Source: JBFWUW01 sp050247075 (GTDB taxonomy: Bacteria; Planctomycetota; Planctomycetia; Pirellulales; JBFWUW01). Taken from it: DNA of 12,051 nucleotides. The stretch lies in the NCBI GenBank assembly GCA_050247075.1, contig JBFWUW010000124.1:1-12051 (forward strand), in the 5' to 3' direction. Shown piece after piece: positions 1 through 6,848 of this stretch; positions within the stretch are counted from its first letter, which is position 1; every line of letters starts with the position of its first letter. The position numbers and the translations under genes were made by a program. The notes beneath the pieces were generated by a model, which was given only the letters and a program-made list of their open reading frames with translations, ran no database searches and was not told the origin of the DNA.

Positions 1-122
1 CTCCTCATGCTCAACCCACAACCCGATTCCTTTCTCCCGGCGCCCCCCACCCAAACGCCGCGGCGAATCCTCACGCGCCGAGGCAATCCAGCAAACGGCC
101 ACCACGACTCGCTTGTTTAAGG
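1..122. repeat. Left arm of a long inverted repeat (partial copy, cut by window edge)
   Basis: These 122 bases match the reverse complement of 11762-11883 with one mismatch (position 23 against 11861). Position p pairs with position 11884-p. The match runs to the first base of the window, so this copy continues to the left and its full length is unknown. On the inner side identity ends at TTTAAGG (116-122). One mismatch at 123 is followed by five more shared bases, CTAGG at 124-128. The right copy looks like a complete 176-bp element, so this is probably the inner portion of a second copy in opposite orientation. No transposase reading frame is visible within it. Confidence 0.93.
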
Positions 123-124
123 TC

Positions 125-159
125 TAGGAGGCGATTCCCTCGCCGATCACCGTCTCCTA
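125..159. repeat. Nested hairpin next to the left repeat arm
   Basis: TAGGAG (125-130) pairs with CTCCTA (154-159). The adjoining GCGA (131-134) can pair with TCGC (140-143), so the structure is interrupted. It lies directly inside the boundary of the left repeat arm. It might be an edge of the mobile element or chance structure in GC-rich DNA. Confidence 0.35.
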
Positions 160-223
160 ACCGCGACAATCGCCGTTTCGTTGGTGGGTTTCGATGCGAT
201 GGCTGGCGGTTCTTGTTCCACGC

Positions 224-255
224 TACCTGCACCATTGCACGGTGTGGTGCAGGTA
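224..255. repeat. Perfect 11-bp inverted repeat with 10-nt loop
   Basis: TACCTGCACCA (224-234) is perfectly complementary to TGGTGCAGGTA (245-255) across a 10-base loop. No T-run follows on the plus strand, so it is not a typical intrinsic terminator. The length and perfection suggest a selected structure such as a protein-binding palindrome, a repeat unit or an RNA hairpin. About 570 bases separate it from the next gene. Half of the palindrome recurs imperfectly at 328-341. Confidence 0.6.
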
Positions 256-652
256 ACAAACGGGTTCTATTCGGCGAAATCACGGGGTTTTTGAGCGGTG
301 TGGGCGCGTTACCAGTTCCAACACGGGGGTGTGGTGCAAGTCGCGGTTGTGGCCTGCGCCGTCAGGATACGGCTCCTCCAGGCCCAGCGCGCAACGACAG
401 TTCCCCGCGTTACGACCGCGTTTCAAAAATATGGCCAGGCCCCGTGGCACGTACCGGTGGGCGGAGGGGCGGCGAGGAAGAGGTCGCTCCCAAGTTGGCC
501 GTAGCCACAGGCGATTGGGACTTCAGCTTGTGCCGAATTGTGTTAGCTGGTCTGTTAGAGGCGCAAGGCGACGTGGAAGGTGGCGTGGGACTTGTTGCGC
601 GGGACCAGCCTGGCCGGGGTACACTGCCCCAGCGCTGCCTATCGCATGATGC

Positions 653-681
653 GGCTGTGTGCCACGGTAGGGGACACAGCC
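653..681. repeat. Hairpin with 8-bp stem
   Basis: GGCTGTGT (653-660) pairs perfectly with ACACAGCC (674-681) around a 13-base loop. It lies about 145 bases upstream of the PQQ-like gene. It could be a copy of a dispersed intergenic repeat or a structured leader. No second copy was found in this window. Confidence 0.45.
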
Positions 682-826
682 ACATTGTCTCGCTGCCGCC
701 AACGATTGCAACAATTGAGTTTCAACACGGATCCCGAGCAGGCGGAATAGATGACACCCATATTGGAAGTGCCGGTGCCTCCATCTCGCGGCAATTTATA
801 GAACCTGGCAACCACGGAATACCTCA

Positions 827-2044
827 ATGCACGCACTACTCTTGATGGCCGCGGTATTGTCCGCGGATTCAACAGAGGCCTGGCCGGCTTTTCGCGGCGA
901 CGGCGATAGTCTGGCAATCGGCCTCGATCTTCCCCAGACTTGGAGCGCCACGGAAAACATCGCCTGGTCGATCGATCTGCAAGGTTACGGCCAATCCAGC
1001 CCAATCATCTGGGGCGACTCGGTGCTGGTCACGTCCGTCGATGGTGAGATGAAGGACAAATTGCTGGTCGCTTGCCACGACTTGGCCACCGGCGAGCGGC
1101 GCTGGCTGCACGAAGCGGCCGGGACGCAAAAGGTCAAGTCCAGCGAATACGTCAGCCGCGGCGCGCCGACGCCGGCGGTGGACAATGCCGGCGTCTACGC
1201 TTTCTTTGAAAGTGGCGACCTGATCGCGCTCGACCACGCCGGCAAATCGCGTTGGACACGTTCCCTCGTTAAGGACTACGGCGAGTTTCAAGGCAATCAC
1301 GGTATCGGCACGTCGGTCGTCCAGACCAGCGATGCCATCATCCTGCTGATCGACCATGCCGGGCCTTCCTACCTGATCGCCTTCTCCAAGTCGACCGGTG
1401 AGACCTTGTGGAAGGTCGATCGAGAATCGCGGGTGTCGTGGAGTACTCCGTTGATTCTGTCTCCCCAGGACAAGGCCGCGGAAATCGTGCTGAGCTCCAA
1501 CGGCCTGGTCGAGGGTTATCGCGCCGCCGATGGCCAGCGATTATGGTGGCTGGGCGATCTGAAGGGAAACACCGTCGCCTCGCCCACCGCGGGAGGCGGC
1601 TTTGTCGTGGTAGGATCGAGCGCGCCAGGCCAAAGCCTGGCCCTGCGTCGCGGCGAGGAAGGCGAACTGGGCGAATCCGCGGTGGTCTGGCGGACAGAGA
1701 CCGCGACATCGTCCTTCGCTTCGCCGCTTGTCCATCAAGACTACGTCTACTTTGTCAGCAAGGCGGGCTTGGTGTTTTGCCTCGATGCCAAGACCGGCAA
1801 AGAACAATGGAACGCCCGCTTGGGCGGTTCGTGTTGGGCCTCACCTATCGGGGCGGACGAGCGGGTCTACTTCTTTTTAACGACGGGTGAAACGGTGGTC
1901 ATGCGAGCCGGCGGCGGCGAACCAGTGGAATTGGCCCGCAATACCCTGCCCGACCTGGACAAGGTTTATGGCGTGGCCTTGGCCCCCCGGAAGATCATTG
2001 TCCGGGGTGGAAGCAAAATGGTGGCGATTCGGGCCGCCGATTAG
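827..2044 (+). CDS. Exported PQQ-like beta-propeller repeat protein
   Basis: A 405-residue protein of the PQQ-binding-like/outer-membrane-protein-assembly (BamB-like) propeller superfamily. The N-terminus is short and hydrophobic (about residues 3-13), consistent with a Sec signal peptide. It is followed by WPAFRG at 19-24, the usual opening of planctomycete members. Blade motifs of the form xTG/DGxxxW occur at 86-93 (LATGERRW), 188-195 (STGETLW), 233-240 (ADGQRLW) and 321-328 (KTGKEQW). Together they indicate an almost complete propeller. Members are often annotated as PQQ-binding or quinoprotein-like, but no dehydrogenase active site or cofactor ligand set is apparent. A scaffolding or ligand-binding role outside the cytoplasm is more likely. 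The ATG at 827 has no obvious Shine-Dalgarno sequence; a second in-frame ATG at 845 would shorten the signal. The next gene starts about 100 bp downstream on the same strand. Confidence 0.88.
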   Translation: MHALLLMAAVLSADSTEAWPAFRGDGDSLAIGLDLPQTWSATENIAWSIDLQGYGQSSPIIWGDSVLVTSVDGEMKDKLLVACHDLATGERRWLHEAAGTQKVKSSEYVSRGAPTPAVDNAGVYAFFESGDLIALDHAGKSRWTRSLVKDYGEFQGNHGIGTSVVQTSDAIILLIDHAGPSYLIAFSKSTGETLWKVDRESRVSWSTPLILSPQDKAAEIVLSSNGLVEGYRAADGQRLWWLGDLKGNTVASPTAGGGFVVVGSSAPGQSLALRRGEEGELGESAVVWRTETATSSFASPLVHQDYVYFVSKAGLVFCLDAKTGKEQWNARLGGSCWASPIGADERVYFFLTTGETVVMRAGGGEPVELARNTLPDLDKVYGVALAPRKIIVRGGSKMVAIRAAD

Positions 2045-2132
2045 CGCTTTCGACTCGGCATGTGTTGTCGATATAATGCCTCATTGATATCGCGATTTTT
2101 TTCGCGGGCCAATACTGCCCGCGCCAACGCTT

Positions 2133-2136
2133 GGAG
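2133..2136 (+). promoter_or_regulatory. Shine-Dalgarno GGAG that decides the Kelch gene start
   Basis: GGAG lies 7 bases before the ATG at 2144. The open frame extends upstream to an ATG at 2060, but the first 28 codons from there give a charged stretch, while 2144 gives a clean signal peptide directly after this site. Confidence 0.6.
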
Positions 2137-2143
2137 CCTCTGC

Positions 2144-3796
2144 ATGTCTCGCCTGTTGACGGTCTGCCTGTCGCTCGCGGTCTCCGCTTCGACTTCACTC
2201 GGTTTCGCCCATTTTCCTTGGATCGTATTGGACGGCGCGGAGGAACAAGCCAGCGTCTATTTCAGTGAATCGGCGGAACCGGATGATGCCGAGCATCTTA
2301 AGGATTTGGCCGGAGTGAAGATCAAGGCTTGGAACGACCGATCCGAGCCGAAGGAGTTTGAACCCCAAACTATTGAGGCCGCCCTGGTCGCTGAGGTTGG
2401 CCGGGCGCAAACAGTTTATCTGTCGCATCGATACCATAAGGTCAATCGCCGTGGCGAAAGCGTGTTGATGCAATACGAAGCCAAGGCCCACGCGTGGCCG
2501 TTGAGCGGTACTTGGACCGCCATTGGCAGTGGCAGCCAACTGCCGTTGGAGATCGCCGCCCGGCGGCTAGATCGGCAAGTTCAACTGAAGGTGCTGTTTC
2601 AGGGCAAGCCGTTGGCCCAAGCTCCTATCTACGTCTCTGGCGCGGGGCTCGACAGCCTGGAGGGGAAGACCGACAACGAAGGCAGTTTCCTCTGTCAGCC
2701 TACGGCCAACGGCCTGTTGGAGGTCCGAACTCGCCGCATGGCCGACGAGTCGGGCGAATATAACGGTCAAGAATACACATCCATTCGCCATTGGAGCACG
2801 CTGACCATGCCCGTGCATGCCGCCACGTTGAAATCGGTCTCGCACGAGCTTTCCCCGCTGCCGCACGGCATCACCAGTTTTGGCGCGGCGGTGGCCGGTG
2901 ATTGGCTCTACCTGTATGGCGGCCAGATCGGTGGCGCGCACCACTATTGGCGCGAGGGCCAATCCCCCGACTTCATGCGGCTAAACCTGCGCGAAGAGAG
3001 CGCCTGGGAAAAACTCACGGGCGGGCCCCGTCGGACGGGTACGGCGCTGGTGGCGCACAAGGGGTTGCTGTACCGCGTGGGGGGCTTCGAGGCCCGCAAT
3101 GATGAAAAGGATGACTCTGACTTGCACTCCATGCCCGATGTGGCCCGCTTCGACCCGGCGACGGGCGAGTGGTCGGCCATGCCCGATTTGCCGCTGGGCC
3201 GTTCCTCGCACGATGCCGCCGTGTTGGGCGATACGCTGTACGTGGTAGGGGGTTGGACGCTGGCCGGCAAAGGCAACAGCACCTGGCAGACCGATATGCT
3301 TTCGCTGGATCTGGCCGACAAGCAGGCGGCGTGGCAAAGTATCGACGTCCCCTTCCGCCGCCGCGCACTCTCCGCCGCCGCGCACGACGGCAAGTTGTAC
3401 GTCATCGGCGGCATGCAAGAAGATGGCAACACCACAACCACCGTCAACGTCTACGATCCGCGAACCAAGGCCTGGAGCGATGCGCCGCCGCTGTTTGGCG
3501 CACCGTTGGAAGGCTTTGGCACCTCGGCCTTTGGCTGGGATGGAAAGTTGCGCGTCACAACCATGAGCGGTGCCATCCAGCAGCTTGCGGAAGACGGCCT
3601 AGCGTGGCAAGTCGCTGGGCAATTGCAACAAAGGCGGTTCTTTCACCGCATGTTGCCCATGCCTGGCAACCGCGGCGCGATCGTCGGCGGTGCCGATATG
3701 GAGACCGGCAAGGTGCTGGAGTTAGAAGTCATTGAAGCCATTGAGGGCAAGGACAATTCCAAGACCAACTCCGCCGCCGGGGCAGCGGGCCAGTAA
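2144..3796 (+). CDS. Exported DUF4198-like domain fused to a Kelch-repeat propeller
   Basis: A 550-residue protein. Residues 1-22 form a signal peptide (hydrophobic LLTVCLSLAVSAS, likely cleavage after GFA). The mature protein would begin HFPWIVLD, resembling the AHFxW start of DUF4198-type proteins, a group related to nickel-uptake accessory domains. Residues of about 23-225 fit that beta-rich domain, including a stretch near 145-195 (VQLKVLFQGKPLAQAPIYV, then TDNEGSF) that looks like a carboxypeptidase-regulatory or Ig-like fold. Residues of about 235-525 form a Kelch propeller, with paired glycines at 259-260, 313-314, 369-370, 422-423 and 515-516, preceded by patterns such as LYVVGG and LYVIGG. 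The last 20 residues are a low-complexity tail. A longer start at 2060 is possible but would bury the signal peptide. The likely role is extracytoplasmic binding of a metal, sugar or protein. The domain calls are from sequence pattern only. Confidence 0.85.
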   Translation: MSRLLTVCLSLAVSASTSLGFAHFPWIVLDGAEEQASVYFSESAEPDDAEHLKDLAGVKIKAWNDRSEPKEFEPQTIEAALVAEVGRAQTVYLSHRYHKVNRRGESVLMQYEAKAHAWPLSGTWTAIGSGSQLPLEIAARRLDRQVQLKVLFQGKPLAQAPIYVSGAGLDSLEGKTDNEGSFLCQPTANGLLEVRTRRMADESGEYNGQEYTSIRHWSTLTMPVHAATLKSVSHELSPLPHGITSFGAAVAGDWLYLYGGQIGGAHHYWREGQSPDFMRLNLREESAWEKLTGGPRRTGTALVAHKGLLYRVGGFEARNDEKDDSDLHSMPDVARFDPATGEWSAMPDLPLGRSSHDAAVLGDTLYVVGGWTLAGKGNSTWQTDMLSLDLADKQAAWQSIDVPFRRRALSAAAHDGKLYVIGGMQEDGNTTTTVNVYDPRTKAWSDAPPLFGAPLEGFGTSAFGWDGKLRVTTMSGAIQQLAEDGLAWQVAGQLQQRRFFHRMLPMPGNRGAIVGGADMETGKVLELEVIEAIEGKDNSKTNSAAGAAGQ

Positions 3797-3982
3797 GGCA
3801 GACAAGTAAGGGATGCCGGTGGTACTTGCGTTGCACGGCCCGTGGGAGGCGATTCCATCTTCGCTGCCCGCAGGGGCTTTTGGCGGCGCGCAGGGAAGGG
3901 TAGTATTGTCTGAATTGGCTGCGACCAAATTCGGCGGCCTTGGCGGCACTTCACTCCATCCTTAATCCTTCCCACTACCCAC

Positions 3983-5380
3983 ATGGCCACCACCGAAGAC
4001 ACCGATACCGGCGTGATCCAACATCGTGGCGAGGAACTTTCCAACGAGTACCGCCGCCGCCTGGCTGCCATTGAGCCGGCTTGCCTGCGGACGTTTACCC
4101 CGAGCATGGCGGTGATTGACCGCTCTGCCGGTTGCTACCATTGGACGCCGGAAGGCCGCATGCTGGCCGATTTTTCCTCCGGCGTGCTGGTTGCCAATCT
4201 GGGGCACAATCCGCACGGCTGGTGGAACCGAGTCTTGGGCTACATGGGGCTGGAAAGCCTCGCATCGGGCGGCCCCTTTGCCAAGGCCGTGCCGCTGACC
4301 GCTTACAACGCCGCCACTCCCATCGAGATCGAAGCCAGTGAGCGGCTGGTGTCGCTGATGCAGTCGCAGCCCGGCGGCAGCCGTTGCGAGCAGGTCATGT
4401 GGGCCGCCAGCGGCAGCGAGGCCATTCAAAAGGCATTGTGGGCTTCACTCGACCGCAATCCCGGCCAAGAGATGATCCTGGCCACGCGCCGCGGGTTTCA
4501 CGGCAAGAAGGGCCTGGCGGGCGCTGTGACCGGCACCGAGCAAGACCCTCACCGCGACCCGCGGGTGCGATTTTTGAGCTTTCCGACCGATGAATGCCAG
4601 AACGTGGCCCGCCGCCGGCAACCGTTGGATCTGGGCAAGTATCAGGCTGAACTGCACAACTTGCACGCCGAGTTGGGCGGCAAAATATGCGCCCTGATTA
4701 CCGAGCCTTACCTGGGGGGGGGCGGTTCGTTTCATCCGCAGAAGGAATACGTGCAACTGCTAGAGCGGTTTTGCCGCGAGCACGACATTATTTTCATTTT
4801 TGACGAGGTGCAGGCCAACTTTGGCCGCACCGGCTCGCTGTTTGCCTTTACCGAATATGGCGTCGAACCCGACATGGTGGTGCTGGGCAAGGGGTTGGGG
4901 AATGGCGTGGCGGTGAGCGCGGCCGTCGGACGGGCCGACCTGTTCGCCGCCATGCACTACGGAGAAGCCTCCGACACTTGGAGCGGCAACCCGCTCTCGA
5001 TGGCGGCCGTGCTGGCCACGCTGGACGAGTTTGAATCGACCGACGCATTGGAGCATGCCAAAAAGCTGGCGGAAGTCCTGGAGCGCGGCCTGCTGCGGCT
5101 ATGCGATACCGGCGTGATTGCCCACGTCCGGGGTGAAGGGACTGTGTGGGGTATCGAATGCGCACCGCTGGGCCAGCACTCCGCGGCCGACGTGGCCAAC
5201 GCCTGCGTGGCCGCCTGCTACCAAGGGGACGCCTCCGGCCAGGCCATCCATCTGCTAGGTCCCCTGGCCGGCAAGGTGCTGCGCGTCAGCCCGCCCATCA
5301 TCATGCCGTTGGACGAAGCCCAAACCTATCTCGATGCCATGCACCGCATTTTGCAGGACGTGGCAGCCAGGTTGAAGTAG
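3983..5380 (+). CDS. Class-III pyridoxal-phosphate-dependent aminotransferase
   Basis: A 465-residue cytoplasmic enzyme of the class-III (ornithine/GABA/acetylornithine-type) aminotransferase family, of full family length. Visible motifs are the phosphate-binding SGSEA at 143-147, the cofactor-binding aspartate D274 in IFIFDEVQANFGRTG, and the Schiff-base lysine K303 in VLGKGLGNG. TWSGNPLSMAA at about 332-342 also fits the family. It should transfer an omega-amino or related amino group to a 2-oxo acid using PLP, but the substrate cannot be told from these motifs. The ATG at 3983 has no clear Shine-Dalgarno sequence. It is separated from the Kelch gene by 186 bases with no feature I recognise, so co-transcription is uncertain. 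A run of nine G at 4714-4722 encodes part of YLGGGGSF and leaves the frame intact. Confidence 0.93.
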   Translation: MATTEDTDTGVIQHRGEELSNEYRRRLAAIEPACLRTFTPSMAVIDRSAGCYHWTPEGRMLADFSSGVLVANLGHNPHGWWNRVLGYMGLESLASGGPFAKAVPLTAYNAATPIEIEASERLVSLMQSQPGGSRCEQVMWAASGSEAIQKALWASLDRNPGQEMILATRRGFHGKKGLAGAVTGTEQDPHRDPRVRFLSFPTDECQNVARRRQPLDLGKYQAELHNLHAELGGKICALITEPYLGGGGSFHPQKEYVQLLERFCREHDIIFIFDEVQANFGRTGSLFAFTEYGVEPDMVVLGKGLGNGVAVSAAVGRADLFAAMHYGEASDTWSGNPLSMAAVLATLDEFESTDALEHAKKLAEVLERGLLRLCDTGVIAHVRGEGTVWGIECAPLGQHSAADVANACVAACYQGDASGQAIHLLGPLAGKVLRVSPPIIMPLDEAQTYLDAMHRILQDVAARLK

Positions 5381-5385
5381 CCCGT

Positions 5386-5412
5386 AGCCGCAAAGCTCCT
5401 GCTATGCCGGCT
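5386..5412. terminator. Hairpin between convergent genes, possible terminator or repeat copy
   Basis: AGCCG (5386-5390) pairs with CGGCT (5408-5412), and AGC (5394-5396) with GCT (5401-5403), with a mismatch and a bulge between. It begins five bases after the aminotransferase stop codon. No T-run follows, so intrinsic termination is uncertain. A competing stem is possible between ATGCCGG (5404-5410) and CCGGCAT (5429-5435). Its core, GCAAAGCTC(C/T)TGCT, closely resembles the hairpin at 10258-10277, so it may be a dispersed intergenic repeat rather than a dedicated terminator. Confidence 0.45.
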
Positions 5413-5525
5413 GGATTGGCGAGATCGTCCGGCATCCTAAACCAGATTGCCAAGTATGGATCCTCGTCCGGCAATTCAGCGGCATGGCGATAGCGATGTC
5501 GCCAGAAATTGACTCAACCTCCCAG

Positions 5526-6809
5526 CTAGCCTTCCCAGCCCGTGCGGGGTTCGCGCGAGAGGTGCTGGTTAGCCTCTTCATCGCCGGTGAACTGCTCTTG
5601 ATCGGCGTTCCAAGAAAGCTTGCGTCCCAGGCGGTAGCCGATGTTGCCCAGGTGGCAAATGGTAGCCGAGCGGTGCCCCACTTCGGCTGGGCAAATGGTG
5701 GTGGCATCGCCGCGGATGGCGTCGAGCCAGTTCTTTTGATGGTCGTTCGAGGGGAGGACTCTCTTGGCATCTTCCGGCAACGGATCTTTCAGAACGGACT
5801 CTGGCTGGCTGGAAATGCTGCCGCGACTGACCAGGATTGTGCCATCGGTTCCCTCGAACACGCAGTCCGCCTTGGTCTCTCCCTCGAATTCGTTGTGGAT
5901 CATCACCGTGCCGTTGGGGTAGATAAACTGAAGACCCTGGCCCGACTCCGGATTGGCGGGGGGCACAATCTCGCTGGGACCGCCGCGGTCCATGCCTAGC
6001 GCCCATTGGGCGATGTCGAAGTGATGCGCGCCCATGTCGGCCAGCCCGCCCCCGGCGAATTCCCGGTAGGCGCGCCACTGCGGGAAATGTCCATGCACCC
6101 CCTTGGGGCACAACACCTCGTTGTAACCGCGCTGGGGCGCGGGCCCCAGCCACATGTTCCAATTCGTGCCGGCGGGAATCTCTTGCGTGGGCAAATCACA
6201 CGGCCTGGCCGGTCCGCCCACGCCAATGCGGACGGTCTTGACCTGCCCAATGCGGCCGTTCCATATCGCTTCGACGGCCCGCCGAAAGTGGCCTCCAAAT
6301 TCGCTGCGTTGCTGGCTGCCGGTTTGGAACACGACCTTGGCGTTATCAACCGCTTCCACGATCTTCCGCCCTTCCGCCACGTTGTGCGTCAGGGGCTTTT
6401 CGCAGTAAATATGCTTGCCGGCCGCGGCGGCTTGAATACAAGGAATGGCATGCCAATGGTCGGGCGTGGCGATCAAAACCGCGTCGATCTCCTTCATCGC
6501 CAGCAGGTCGCGGAAATCACCACAGGTCCGCGGAGCCGCCGCGTTGCCCCCTTCTGAACGGTCGGCATATGCTTTTTGGACCATTTCGGCGGCGCTGTCG
6601 ATCCGTTCCTGAACGACATCGCAAATCGCCACGACCTCGACATCGGGCCGGCCAAGCATCCGCCCCAAATGCCCGCGGCCCATGGTCCCCACGCCGATGA
6701 AGCCGATCGTGATCCGCTCGGACGGGGCAGCCCAGGCCTTGCCGGCCCAACTCCAAGGAACCAACGAGGCGGCGGCAGCCGATTGCAGCAGCGTACGGCG
6801 AGTCAGCAT
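5526..6809 (-). CDS. Gfo/Idh/MocA-family oxidoreductase with Tat signal
   Basis: A 427-residue NAD(P)-dependent oxidoreductase. The N-terminus MLTRRTLLQSAAAASLVPW is a twin-arginine signal peptide with a plausible cleavage after AWA (residue 27), so it should be exported folded. The Rossmann fold starts at about 33 with IGFIGVGTMGRGH, followed by CDV at 63-65 and ATPDHWH at 114-120. The hallmark EKP is at 137-139, with K138 the expected catalytic lysine. The C-terminal substrate domain contains GGGLADMGAHHFDIAQWALGMD at about 253-273, where H262, H263 and D265 sit in the usual active-site position. Family members oxidise or reduce sugars, inositols and their derivatives; the substrate here is unknown. 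GGAG at 6820-6823 (read on the minus strand) lies 10 bases before the ATG. The upstream GH10-like gene ends 39 bp away, so the two are probably co-transcribed. Confidence 0.94.
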   Translation of the reverse strand: MLTRRTLLQSAAAASLVPWSWAGKAWAAPSERITIGFIGVGTMGRGHLGRMLGRPDVEVVAICDVVQERIDSAAEMVQKAYADRSEGGNAAAPRTCGDFRDLLAMKEIDAVLIATPDHWHAIPCIQAAAAGKHIYCEKPLTHNVAEGRKIVEAVDNAKVVFQTGSQQRSEFGGHFRRAVEAIWNGRIGQVKTVRIGVGGPARPCDLPTQEIPAGTNWNMWLGPAPQRGYNEVLCPKGVHGHFPQWRAYREFAGGGLADMGAHHFDIAQWALGMDRGGPSEIVPPANPESGQGLQFIYPNGTVMIHNEFEGETKADCVFEGTDGTILVSRGSISSQPESVLKDPLPEDAKRVLPSNDHQKNWLDAIRGDATTICPAEVGHRSATICHLGNIGYRLGRKLSWNADQEQFTGDEEANQHLSREPRTGWEG

Positions 6810-6819
6810 GGGATTGGTT

Positions 6820-6823
6820 CTCC
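6820..6823 (-). promoter_or_regulatory. Shine-Dalgarno for the Gfo/Idh/MocA gene
   Basis: On the minus strand GGAG lies 10 bases before the ATG at 6809. It supports that start, which also yields an intact Tat signal, and shows that the gene can be translated independently within the two-gene transcript. Confidence 0.5.
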
Positions 6824-6848
6824 GGAAAGGTACCGCGGTGATTGGCTG

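Larger units (their letters stand above)
123..826. other. Gene-poor region with hairpins
   Basis: About 700 bases with no gene I can support. A plus-strand frame is open from 213 to 845 (210 codons), but its product is a low-complexity mix rich in Gly, Arg and Pro with no recognisable domain. Overlapping frames of similar quality exist on both strands, as expected by chance at this GC content. The visible structure is three inverted repeats (125-159, 224-255, 653-681) and an imperfect 14-base direct repeat (241-254 and 328-341). The region upstream of the PQQ-like gene shows no clear -35/-10 pair. It could be degraded mobile DNA or long regulatory sequence. Confidence 0.5.

Noticed and set aside
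213..845. A 210-codon open frame on the plus strand
   Set aside because: The composition is low-complexity with no domain, competing frames of similar quality exist, and it runs into the true start of the PQQ-like gene. It is best explained by chance in GC-rich DNA.
2060..2143. An earlier ATG for the Kelch protein
   Set aside because: The extension is charged and would place the signal peptide inside the chain, while GGAG fits the ATG at 2144.
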